A stretch of 10,272 nt of DNA from an uncultured Desulfobulbaceae bacterium (lineage in GTDB: Bacteria > Desulfobacterota > Desulfobulbia > Desulfobulbales > Desulfobulbaceae), in NCBI GenBank assembly GCA_947260045.1, contig CAMYOP010000096.1, positions 1-10,272 of the forward strand, given 5' to 3'. The translations under genes were made by a program, and so were the position numbers. Below the pieces are notes generated by a model, which ran no database searches, was not told where the DNA came from, and saw nothing but the letters and a program-made list of their open reading frames with translations. Shown here one piece after another: positions 1 to 6,587 of the stretch (position 1 is its first letter; each line of letters opens with the position of its first letter).

Positions 1-946
1 GAGATATATTATTAGCGTAATTAGCTAACTTGGCATCTCTTGCTACACTTTGATTTGTATTTATCTGCACATTATCCAGATGATAATAAGTTGTTGACCA
101 GCCTCCAGTCGCAATAACTTCGACAAAACAGGATGAATGCCGAACTGCTGTTCCACCGCTTGATGCAACTACCCATAGGTTCGAAGTATCCAACCCCCAA
201 AACCAGGAATCCCCATTAAAATCAATGGATGCTTGAGGATACAAACCGCTGCCGGCATCAGTGTGACTTCCTCCAAAACTCCATGTTTCTCCAACAGGAT
301 ACGGAAGTTGAAACAAATCATCTGGCGGTAAAACCACTGAAGTACTTGTCACACTTTCATCAGTGGCTCCATTCTTATTGTTTTTCACCTTGGGAAAAAG
401 TCTATAATATGTATCTTGAAAATTAAAAACTTCCTTCGCAGATACAGTTTCTCCCTTTACTGCCAACATTTGCTGCAAGGCATTCCAAACAGCTTCTTCA
501 CTATTTCCACCACTTTGGTAGTACAAGCTGGATAACCGCATTGCAGTTTCCTTGATTTGAGCGGAAAAACCAGTCTTTTTAGAAAGTGCAGACAATGGCT
601 TTGCCAACTCTTCCTGGGTAAAATCACTATTACTTAGCAAACCAGTCTGGTGTTCTATCAAGGCAATAATAATTTTTGGGCTAATACTTGAGTAACCACT
701 CCAGTGAGAAATAATTTCAGAATACTCTGCCAAGTGCGATGATTGTCCCTCTAAATAACCTCTTATATCAAAGGATAGCATCTCATCAGGCGTATAAATA
801 AATAATTCAAGTGGCAATGGTGCTAGAGCTGGGTGATTTATCTCAGCAGAGATAACCCGTGTATTAAAATCAACAAGGATCGTCGATAATGACAAAAACA
901 GTATCAATTGTATATTTTTTTTATCTTTATACAAATATTTAAGCAT
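1..946 (-). CDS. LasA-like M23 family zinc metallopeptidase, exported, partial (C-terminus off the left edge)
   Basis: This is a probable secreted or periplasmic peptidoglycan endopeptidase of the LasA (staphylolysin) branch of family M23; 315 codons are present. The ATG at 946 is the only sensible start: an in-frame stop lies four codons upstream and AGGGA sits a few bases before it. Residues 1-34 look like a signal peptide (lysines at 3, 7, 9 and 10, then a hydrophobic stretch 12-25). Residues 50-190 are an uncharacterised helical pro-region. The catalytic domain begins near 208 (motif LFQLPYPVGETWSFGGSHTD). His228 and Asp242 match the first two zinc ligands of LasA, and a GGWSTTYYLDNVQI segment matches LasA's GWATNYYHMDQIQV. 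The LasA catalytic histidine after YY is missing here. The C-terminal HxH zinc motif would lie beyond the window, so activity cannot be judged. The gene lies 73 bp downstream of the hybrid kinase on the same strand and could share its transcript. Confidence 0.8.
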   Translation of the reverse strand, partial: MLKYLYKDKKNIQLILFLSLSTILVDFNTRVISAEINHPALAPLPLELFIYTPDEMLSFDIRGYLEGQSSHLAEYSEIISHWSGYSSISPKIIIALIEHQTGLLSNSDFTQEELAKPLSALSKKTGFSAQIKETAMRLSSLYYQSGGNSEEAVWNALQQMLAVKGETVSAKEVFNFQDTYYRLFPKVKNNKNGATDESVTSTSVVLPPDDLFQLPYPVGETWSFGGSHTDAGSGLYPQASIDFNGDSWFWGLDTSNLWVVASSGGTAVRHSSCFVEVIATGGWSTTYYHLDNVQINTNQSVARDAKLANYANNIS

Positions 947-999
947 ACCAATTCCCTAAACTATATCAAAAAATTACACTGCTACGTTCAAGATAAATG

Positions 1000-1014
1000 A
1001 ACCTGGAACAGGTT
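1000..1014. promoter_or_regulatory. Short inverted repeat between the kinase and the M23 peptidase
   Basis: AACCTG and CAGGTT form a perfect 6-bp stem around a GAA spacer, just after the kinase stop codon and about 54 bp before the peptidase start. No T-run follows on the minus strand, so it is a weak candidate for a terminator. It could be an operator, an RNA-processing hairpin or chance. It is recorded because it is the only structure in this gap. Confidence 0.25.
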
Positions 1015-1019
1015 TAGAG

Positions 1020-3299
1020 CTAAACCACTTTTTCATCGAGGGTTTTTCTGACACTGCGGAGGAGGGTATTCATCATAACTGGTTTTTGGAGGAAATCGGC
1101 GACCCCTAAATTCATTGATTTTTCACGATTTATAAGTTCACTGTAGCCCGTGCAGAGGATAATTGGGGTATCAGGGTTAATCTGAAAAATTTCCTTTATC
1201 AGCTTGGCTCCTGTCAATCCAGGCATTGTCATGTCCGTTATTACTAAATCATAACCTCCAGGTTCTCTTTGAAAAGAATTCAGAGCACTTTCGCCATCTA
1301 AACTTTTCACTAAGGGGAAGTAGATATGAAATGTTGTGCCGACATTTGGTTTGGAGTAGACCGTTATGTGTCCATTATGCTGCTTTACGATCCCATGCAC
1401 AACTGCCAGTCCCAAACCTGTTCCTTTCCCCTGTTCCTTAGTCGTAAAATAGGGTTCAAAAATTTTCTGAAGCATCTCTTGATCCATGCCTGTACCAGAA
1501 TCACTGATTTCAACCTGCATAAACTCTCCAGGACCGAAATCAAGTTCTGAGGAGGATATATGGTTCTGATTCACATAAATATCTTTCAGGGAGATTCCAA
1601 GTATCCCCCCTGTTTCCTCCATGGCATGGAAAGCATTGGTGCATAAATTCATAATAATCTGATGAAACTGGGTTGGATCTATTAATATTTTGTTCTCAGA
1701 CACTATATTTACTTTTACTTCAATGGTTGTCGGGATGCTTGAGCGGATCAACTGGACAGTTTCTTTGAGGAGCACAGAAGGCTGCAGAGGAGTTTTTTCA
1801 GATTCAACTTTTCGGCTGTATGTCAAAATCTGTTCCACCAGATTTTTTGCTCGGACGGAAGCTTTGAGAACACCGTCAAGATGTTCTTCAACTTTAGGCG
1901 ATACCGTATCCACGATTTTAGCGAGCTCAACATGTCCAAAGATTGCCGATAAAATATTATTAAAATCATGTGCTATGCCACCGGCAAGGGTACCAACCGC
2001 CTCCATTTTCTGCGCTTGAAACAGTTCTGCCTCTAAACTTTTCTGTTCCGTGACGTCAGTCCCAACACTTAAAACTTCTTCAATCTCCCCCCGCTCATTG
2101 ACAATCGCTCGATTACTCCACTGGACAAATACTTTGTGTCCATCCTTACAGACATTTTCCACGACATCAATGTCATATTTATCTGGAAGTACCAGAATAT
2201 TCTCCATCATTTTGCGTAATTTGACTGAGGACTGTTCACTTGCTGGAACGATTGTGTCCAGCAAATTTCTACCGATGATTTCCCCCTCATCATAACCAAA
2301 AAGGTCCAGACCAAAAGAATTCATAAAGAGGATGTGCCCTTCCTTATCCCATCGTAAAATAACGGAACTTGCGCTTTGAACAAGTTCTCTATATTGCTTT
2401 TCGCTGTTGTGCAGTTCCTGGGTACGCATTCTTACCTGGGATTTTAACGCTCTATTCATCAGAAAGAGAAAAAAGACCAGAACTGCAGCAGCAGCAAAGC
2501 TTGTCAACAACCATTTTGGGATAATTATTTTTTCATATTTATTCCCTCCCATCCAATAAGAGAGGCTGTCATAATAAGCAGACTCAGGGTCTTTCTTCCA
2601 CTTAGTCAAATAGGTATCAATTTTACGAAGCGTTTCATTGTGCCTGCCTTTCTTTGCAGAAAAATAGATTGAAAAAGGAGAAAATAAAATAGGAGTAGCA
2701 ACCAGGCCAAATTGACGTCCTTGTTGCAAGCCAAAAAATTGGGGAGCTACTCCTGCACGAGCCTTGCCCTCTTTGACTGCCTGAAAAACCTCAGCATGGG
2801 TTGCAAGTTCGACCAAGGTGCATTTAACTCCCAAATCACTGGCTGTTTTTTGAAAATTAACACCATTAATATCTTTCCGCATTACTGCAACTGTGCTGCC
2901 ATTCAAATCTAAAATAGTATCAATTTTCGAATCAGGATGGACGAAAACCTGACCCCAAATATTGACAACCGATTCTTTACTGAAATCCATGACCCTTGCC
3001 CGTTCGGGTGTATAGGCAATGGTAGTCATAAGGTCTATTTCTTCCTGCTGAAGCCAGTCAAGACAGTTTGCCCAGCTTCCTGGTACATACTGGAGAGTCC
3101 AGTCTTCTTTATGGGCAACATGTCGGAGGATATCTGGATAGATCCCCTTAGAAACTTGATTTTCATCAAGAAAATTAATTGGTTGCAAAGGAAAAATGCA
3201 AACTCGAATCAAATTGATTTTTTTGGTACAGAGTCCAGGCGATGGAGCAAGCAGCAGAAAGAGAGATAAAAACAAAAAGTATGGAAACGCTTCTTTCAT
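1020..3299 (-). CDS. Membrane hybrid histidine kinase: periplasmic type-3 solute-binding sensor, PAS, HisKA, HATPase, truncated receiver
   Basis: This 759-residue protein is a sensor kinase of the inner membrane. Order of parts: signal peptide about 1-24; SBP_bac_3-type (amino-acid-binding-like) periplasmic domain about 27-245; transmembrane helix about 262-282; short coiled linker; PAS about 299-418 ending in the usual DVTEQK; HisKA with phospho-acceptor His444 in GGIAHDFNNI; HATPase with N-box Asn551/Asn555, G1 DSGTGM at 600-605, F-box IFEPYFTT at 613-620 and G2 KGTGLGL at 625-631. A receiver follows with phospho-acceptor Asp689 (VITDMTMPG), Thr717 and Lys739. The kinase core ends at FPLV (664) and the text resumes at once at SLDGESAL, which belongs to receiver helix 2. 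The first strand with its acidic pair is therefore absent. The architecture is that of BvgS/EvgS-like kinases, and the ligand is unknown. No clear Shine-Dalgarno precedes the ATG. No response regulator gene is in view. Confidence 0.9.
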   Translation of the reverse strand: MKEAFPYFLFLSLFLLLAPSPGLCTKKINLIRVCIFPLQPINFLDENQVSKGIYPDILRHVAHKEDWTLQYVPGSWANCLDWLQQEEIDLMTTIAYTPERARVMDFSKESVVNIWGQVFVHPDSKIDTILDLNGSTVAVMRKDINGVNFQKTASDLGVKCTLVELATHAEVFQAVKEGKARAGVAPQFFGLQQGRQFGLVATPILFSPFSIYFSAKKGRHNETLRKIDTYLTKWKKDPESAYYDSLSYWMGGNKYEKIIIPKWLLTSFAAAAVLVFFLFLMNRALKSQVRMRTQELHNSEKQYRELVQSASSVILRWDKEGHILFMNSFGLDLFGYDEGEIIGRNLLDTIVPASEQSSVKLRKMMENILVLPDKYDIDVVENVCKDGHKVFVQWSNRAIVNERGEIEEVLSVGTDVTEQKSLEAELFQAQKMEAVGTLAGGIAHDFNNILSAIFGHVELAKIVDTVSPKVEEHLDGVLKASVRAKNLVEQILTYSRKVESEKTPLQPSVLLKETVQLIRSSIPTTIEVKVNIVSENKILIDPTQFHQIIMNLCTNAFHAMEETGGILGISLKDIYVNQNHISSSELDFGPGEFMQVEISDSGTGMDQEMLQKIFEPYFTTKEQGKGTGLGLAVVHGIVKQHNGHITVYSKPNVGTTFHIYFPLVKSLDGESALNSFQREPGGYDLVITDMTMPGLTGAKLIKEIFQINPDTPIILCTGYSELINREKSMNLGVADFLQKPVMMNTLLRSVRKTLDEKVV

Positions 3300-3381
3300 A
3301 TAAACAGTAGGGGGAACAAGAAAAAAATATTATTTAAAGCCACTAAATATATTTAATCACATTACCCCTCTGAAAACAGAA

Positions 3382-3410
3382 ATTATATTTTTTAAAACAA
3401 TTATTTGTAA
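3382..3410 (-). promoter_or_regulatory. Putative sigma-70-type promoter for the hybrid kinase
   Basis: Read on the minus strand, a perfect TATAAT (3387-3382) lies 17 bp downstream of TTACAA (3410-3405). The -10 and spacing are ideal, while the -35 matches TTGACA at only three of six positions. It would start transcription near 3375 and give a leader of about 75 nt before the kinase ATG at 3299. The surroundings are very AT-rich, so a chance match is possible. Confidence 0.4.
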
Positions 3411-3469
3411 TAAATTACTGAGTTTTACGTAGCCCTACCAATAAAAACTGTTAATTAATGTGAAACTAC

Positions 3470-3487
3470 ATCAAGTACTGACTTGAT
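3470..3487. promoter_or_regulatory. Perfect 7-bp inverted repeat (possible operator)
   Basis: ATCAAGT and ACTTGAT flank the spacer ACTG. The site lies about 60 bp upstream of the putative kinase -35 element and downstream of the transposase fragment. Its symmetry suits a dimeric regulator. The same text could also form a small RNA hairpin, but no T-run follows on either strand. Confidence 0.3.
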
Positions 3488-3523
3488 AACAGGTTATAGG
3501 TTGTTATTAGACCTAACGCCTCC

Positions 3524-3613
3524 CTACCTTCTGATTAATTCTTCACCAGTTTTAATGCAGTAATCAATGACTTTTTTATGGACATCCCAACCGATGTAGT
3601 AAATAGTTCCCAT
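3524..3613 (-). pseudogene. Remnant of an IS110-family (DEDD) transposase, N-terminal fragment
   Basis: A 29-codon frame starts at the ATG at 3613 and reads MGTIYYIGWDVHKKVIDYC, then KTGEELIRR and a stop. The YxGxDVHKK block is the hallmark N-terminus of IS110-family transposases, where the Asp is the first of the DEDD catalytic residues of the RuvC-like domain. Intact members are roughly 300-450 residues. Nothing resembling the rest of the enzyme was found between 3300 and 3523 in the neighbouring frames, so this is a truncated relic. The open frame continues upstream to 3766 and overlaps the Fe-S/VTT gene, but that part has no family resemblance. The identification rests on about 20 residues. 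Confidence 0.6.
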
Positions 3614-3730
3614 GATTCTGAGCAAAAACTTAAATAGCCTATACTCATACCTTTCTCCCATATTATACTGAATTTCGAAGGTAAACAGATAACTTTGTGC
3701 GAGTAAAATCATCAAACATACATAATTAAT

Positions 3731-5563
3731 ATGGAAGAAACAGAAAATACAACTCCCCCTGTTCATAAAGGACTAAGGGCCTCTTTACAGGCCGAGTTAT
3801 CAATTCAATCCCAAAAATGTATTGAGTGCAAACTGTGTCGTAAGGAATGCGCGTTCTTACGAAAATACGGCACCCCAAAATATATTGCTGATAGCTTTGA
3901 CCCAGCATCATTACAAGATCAAATAATTGCTTTTGAGTGCAGTCTATGCGAACTCTGCGCTGCTGTCTGTCCTGTAAAAATTAATCCCGCAGCTCTCTTT
4001 CAGGAAATGCGACGCGATGCTGTTGAGAAAAAGGTACAAGACTTATCTGACTATAAAGTCCTCCTCAATTATGAGCAACGTGGTACCTCAAAACGATACT
4101 CCTATTATGGTCTTCCAGCGAACTGCGATACTGTGTTGTTTCCTGGCTGTTCGCTGGCTGGAACGAGACCAGAGAGGGTTAAAAGCCTCCATACTCATTT
4201 ACAAAAAACAATCCCCAGTCTGGGTATAGTGCTTGATTGTTGCACCAAGCCATCCCATGATCTTGGCCGCGAAGACCATTTCATGGCCATGTTCAATGAG
4301 ATGAAAAATTATCTTCTCTGCCATGGTGTCAAGAAAGTTCTGGTCGCATGCCCCAGTTGCTACAACGTTTTTGAAGATTACGGTAACGAGATCGCAGTCG
4401 AAACGGTCTATGAGCATCTGGCAAAATCCAAGCTCCCACAAACCCCAAACATCCCACAAACTGTCAAAATCCATGATCCTTGCAGCACCAGAAATAGAGA
4501 AGCTATTCACACCGCCATCCGCACTATCACCACTCAAAAATCTTTAACAATTGAAGAAATGAAACATTCAGGTCGGAAAACCATCTGTTGTGGTGAAGGT
4601 GGAACTGTTAACTGCGTCAACCCTGAATTCTCAAAGAACTGGAGTATACAGAGAAAACAAGAGGCAAGTGGCACGAGAATGATCACCTATTGTGCGGGAT
4701 GTGTTAACTTCCTGCAACCTTTCAATCCCACCAGCCATGTCCTGGATCTGCTTTTCGAACCAGAAGCTACACTTCGCAGGAAGGTGAAGGTATCAAAAGC
4801 ACCCTTTACATACCTAAACCGCATAGGCCTGAAAAAATATTTCAGGAAAAACATCAAGGCTGTTGAGACTCGTGAAAGGATTTTCTCAGGTGGGGATAAG
4901 ACCAAAAGTGGCAGGCTAAATCGTCTTTCTATTCTTTTAGCCCTGGTTGGGCTTATCGCTGTTCTCCGCATGACTGGTCTTACAGAACATCTGGAACAGG
5001 AAAAACTTCTTACTCTTATTGAAAGTTTTGGTACTCTGGCACCGTTTGTTTACATACTGACCTATACAATCGCTCCTGTACTTTTCCTTCCAGGCTTACC
5101 TCTTACTATTCTTGGAGGAATTCTATTTGGACCTTTCTGGGGTGTAATCTACGCGATTACGGGTTCAACAGCAGGGGCTTGCCTGGCTTTTCTGGTCTCT
5201 CGCTACCTCGGCAGAGAGTGGATTGAAAAAAAAATACGCAGTCCAAAAAGGCAACAGCTCGATAAAATGGTTGAACAACATGGTTGGAAAGCAGTTGCAT
5301 TTACACGTTTGATTCCCCTCTTCCCTTTCAACCTGCTGAATTATGCTTTTGGCCTCAGCAAGATTAAATTCTCCCATTATGCACTCGCATCTTTTCTCTT
5401 CATGCTTCCAACCTGCATAGCCTACATTGTCTTTTCCAGTTCCCTGCTGGAAATCATAAAAGGAAATATCACCCCTCGATTTATCATTGGCATCATCCTT
5501 ATCGTCGGGATTTCTTTCATTCCATTTATACACAAACTCCTGCGAACAAATAAAAAAGGGTAG
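3731..5563 (+). CDS. Fe-S oxidoreductase (2x 4Fe-4S + 2x CCG domain) fused to a VTT/TVP38 membrane domain
   Basis: The 610-residue protein joins two modules. Residues 25-345 resemble GlpC/HdrD/LutA-type electron-transfer subunits. They have two 4Fe-4S motifs (Cys30, 33, 36, 40 and Cys70, 73, 76, 80-Pro) and two complete CCG cysteine-rich domains: Cys140, Cys170-171, Cys207/Cys210, then Cys251, Cys287-288, Cys321/Cys324. In HdrB such CCG domains hold noncubane 4Fe-4S clusters. After a basic linker (about 345-397), residues 398-602 form several membrane segments of the VTT (DedA/TVP38-TMEM64) family. These include a re-entrant-type FLPGLPLTILGGILFG and the conserved R526-P529-P532-N534 pattern. 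No flavin or FAD-binding domain is present, so an electron partner is expected. ATG 3731 is the first in-frame ATG after an upstream stop and has no clear Shine-Dalgarno. The combined biochemical role is unknown; membrane-anchored thiol/disulfide or quinone-linked redox is only an inference. Confidence 0.88.
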   Translation: MEETENTTPPVHKGLRASLQAELSIQSQKCIECKLCRKECAFLRKYGTPKYIADSFDPASLQDQIIAFECSLCELCAAVCPVKINPAALFQEMRRDAVEKKVQDLSDYKVLLNYEQRGTSKRYSYYGLPANCDTVLFPGCSLAGTRPERVKSLHTHLQKTIPSLGIVLDCCTKPSHDLGREDHFMAMFNEMKNYLLCHGVKKVLVACPSCYNVFEDYGNEIAVETVYEHLAKSKLPQTPNIPQTVKIHDPCSTRNREAIHTAIRTITTQKSLTIEEMKHSGRKTICCGEGGTVNCVNPEFSKNWSIQRKQEASGTRMITYCAGCVNFLQPFNPTSHVLDLLFEPEATLRRKVKVSKAPFTYLNRIGLKKYFRKNIKAVETRERIFSGGDKTKSGRLNRLSILLALVGLIAVLRMTGLTEHLEQEKLLTLIESFGTLAPFVYILTYTIAPVLFLPGLPLTILGGILFGPFWGVIYAITGSTAGACLAFLVSRYLGREWIEKKIRSPKRQQLDKMVEQHGWKAVAFTRLIPLFPFNLLNYAFGLSKIKFSHYALASFLFMLPTCIAYIVFSSSLLEIIKGNITPRFIIGIILIVGISFIPFIHKLLRTNKKG

Positions 5564-5585
5564 CATATATCTTTCAATCCCATGG

Positions 5586-5633
5586 CGTCTGGAAATATCA
5601 GCATAAATGGATATGCTTTTCCCATAAGAGACG
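5586..5633 (+). terminator. Probable terminator hairpin of the Fe-S/VTT gene
   Basis: AGCATA (5600-5605) and TATGCT (5612-5617) form a perfect 6-bp stem with loop AATGGA, followed by TTT up to 5620. An outer pair CGTCT (5586-5590) and AGACG (5629-5633) could extend the structure. It begins 23 bp after the stop codon. The stem is AT-rich and the T-run short, so termination may be partial. Confidence 0.4.
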
Positions 5634-5708
5634 ATACTTAAAGTTGCAAATGAGAATATCTATATTATTTCATTATTTTTCCGATTTGCCATTTTTTTCT
5701 TTAAGCTA

Positions 5709-5732
5709 TAACCATTGGGCCGCAATTGGTTA
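5709..5732. promoter_or_regulatory. Imperfect palindrome, candidate operator
   Basis: TAACCA and TGGTTA are separated by 12 bp whose flanks (TTG and CAA) are also complementary with one offset. The site is 179 bp upstream of the membrane-protein ATG at 5888. Spaced 6-bp half-sites of this kind suit a dimeric helix-turn-helix repressor, but no regulator gene is in the window. Confidence is low. Confidence 0.3.
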
Positions 5733-5887
5733 CAGGACATCGCACCCTTGCTGCAAGCCAATCTAGCCAATATATGTCGTTATTGGATTTGAACATCATC
5801 TCTTTTTATGATATTATCTATTGAAAATATTTGTTTCCAGGAAATTTGAACCTTATCTTTTTCAACTTTGTGGAAATCAGAAAAATT

Positions 5888-6415
5888 ATGGTAGATTATA
5901 TCTTTAGACCAAAAAGTGTTACCGTAATTTCCTGGGCCTGGATCATTCTGGGTGTTTTCATGATTCTTGTAGGGATAATTGAATCCAGCTCCTTCGCTGC
6001 GATTCCTGATATTTCTCCTGATCAGCCAGAAGCTTATTCAATACCTTCAGATTTAAATATATTTTTTCCTTTCCAAAACCATTCGTATATACAAAGCTTT
6101 GGGTTGTTTATTTTTGCAACCATGGCAATTATTTCTGGAGTTCAATTTTTAAAGTTGCGTAGTTGGGCCAAAATAACGATTGAAATTCTGGCCTGGATTT
6201 CCCTGTCCTGCATTGTCATTTTTGGCAGTTCCTGGCTCTTCTTTTCAATCACATCCTCAGACAAGTTCGCCCTGATGCAAATTGGTTCAAAAATTGTGAA
6301 TTTAAAGATATTTGGTGTTCTGCTGGGATCTGTCATTAACCTGTTTTTTGGCATCCCTCTGGTTATCATGCTTGTTAAACTCCGAAGTTCTACTATAAAA
6401 AACCTGGTAATATAG
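5888..6415 (+). CDS. Uncharacterised four-helix integral membrane protein
   Basis: I do not recognise this 175-residue protein. It has four predicted transmembrane helices at about 10-32, 68-88, 97-121 and 140-163. A polar, Pro/Asp/Ser-rich loop (about 33-67) follows helix 1, and the tail is basic. A KLRSWAK motif sits between helices 2 and 3; similar short basic-aromatic loops occur in many hypothetical tetraspan bacterial proteins. The ATG at 5888 is preferred because the first helix begins ten residues later, as is usual. The only longer option is TTG at 5831, adding 19 residues. Neither start has a strong Shine-Dalgarno (TGGA at 5871 is 13 bp away). The gene seems to be a separate unit, with 172 bp to the next gene and no convincing terminator after it. 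Its high Phe/Ile/Ser content and AT richness are typical of membrane proteins and do not by themselves suggest transfer. Confidence 0.65.
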   Translation: MVDYIFRPKSVTVISWAWIILGVFMILVGIIESSSFAAIPDISPDQPEAYSIPSDLNIFFPFQNHSYIQSFGLFIFATMAIISGVQFLKLRSWAKITIEILAWISLSCIVIFGSSWLFFSITSSDKFALMQIGSKIVNLKIFGVLLGSVINLFFGIPLVIMLVKLRSSTIKNLVI

Positions 6416-6587
6416 TATTTCCTTACTCACTAGAGCTTACTGACTAAACCAACGCTCCCCGCTCCATACAATCCTAAAAGAAAAATCCTTTTGCATTCTC
6501 AGGTGATTTGAATTCCACATTTTGGTATGGTTGAAAATTCTTAAAATCAAATAATTAACCTCTATTTTCTATTATGAGTGATATCCC

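Larger units (their letters stand above)
3300..3730. other. AT-rich intergenic region between divergent genes, with transposase remnant
   Basis: These 431 bp separate the leftward kinase from the rightward Fe-S/VTT gene. They contain a kinase promoter candidate, a 7-bp perfect inverted repeat and a fragment of an IS110 transposase, each listed separately. A second TATAAT reading leftward lies at 3662-3667, 49 bp before the transposase fragment, without a convincing -35. For the rightward gene only TAAAAT at 3704-3709 resembles a -10 element, and no -35 was found. No other coding region was recognised. Confidence 0.6.
5564..5887. other. Intergenic region with terminator-like hairpin and palindrome
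   Basis: This is the space between the Fe-S/VTT gene and the next gene's preferred ATG. Apart from the hairpin at 5586-5633 and the imperfect palindrome at 5709-5732, which are listed separately, it is AT-rich. A TTG-initiated extension of the next gene could begin at 5831. No other gene was seen. Confidence 0.5.

Noticed and set aside
229..426. 65-codon plus-strand open frame
   Set aside because: It lies antisense within the M23 peptidase frame, has no recognisable motif and is best explained as a shadow.
1690..3269. Several plus-strand open frames of 66-110 codons opposite the hybrid kinase
   Set aside because: All lie antisense to a gene with clear domains and show no family resemblance.
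3614..3911. Minus-strand open frames overlapping the start of the Fe-S/VTT gene, including the extension of the transposase fragment
   Set aside because: Only the last 29 codons of the extended frame resemble IS110; the upstream part and the second frame have no supporting motif.
5831..5887. TTG-initiated N-terminal extension of the four-helix membrane protein
   Set aside because: It adds 19 residues before a normal N-terminus, uses a rare start and has no better ribosome binding site than the ATG at 5888. It cannot be fully excluded.
6476..6492. Hairpin AAAAG/CTTTT as terminator of the membrane protein
   Set aside because: Five mostly A-T pairs and no proper T-run afterwards; expected by chance in AT-rich DNA.
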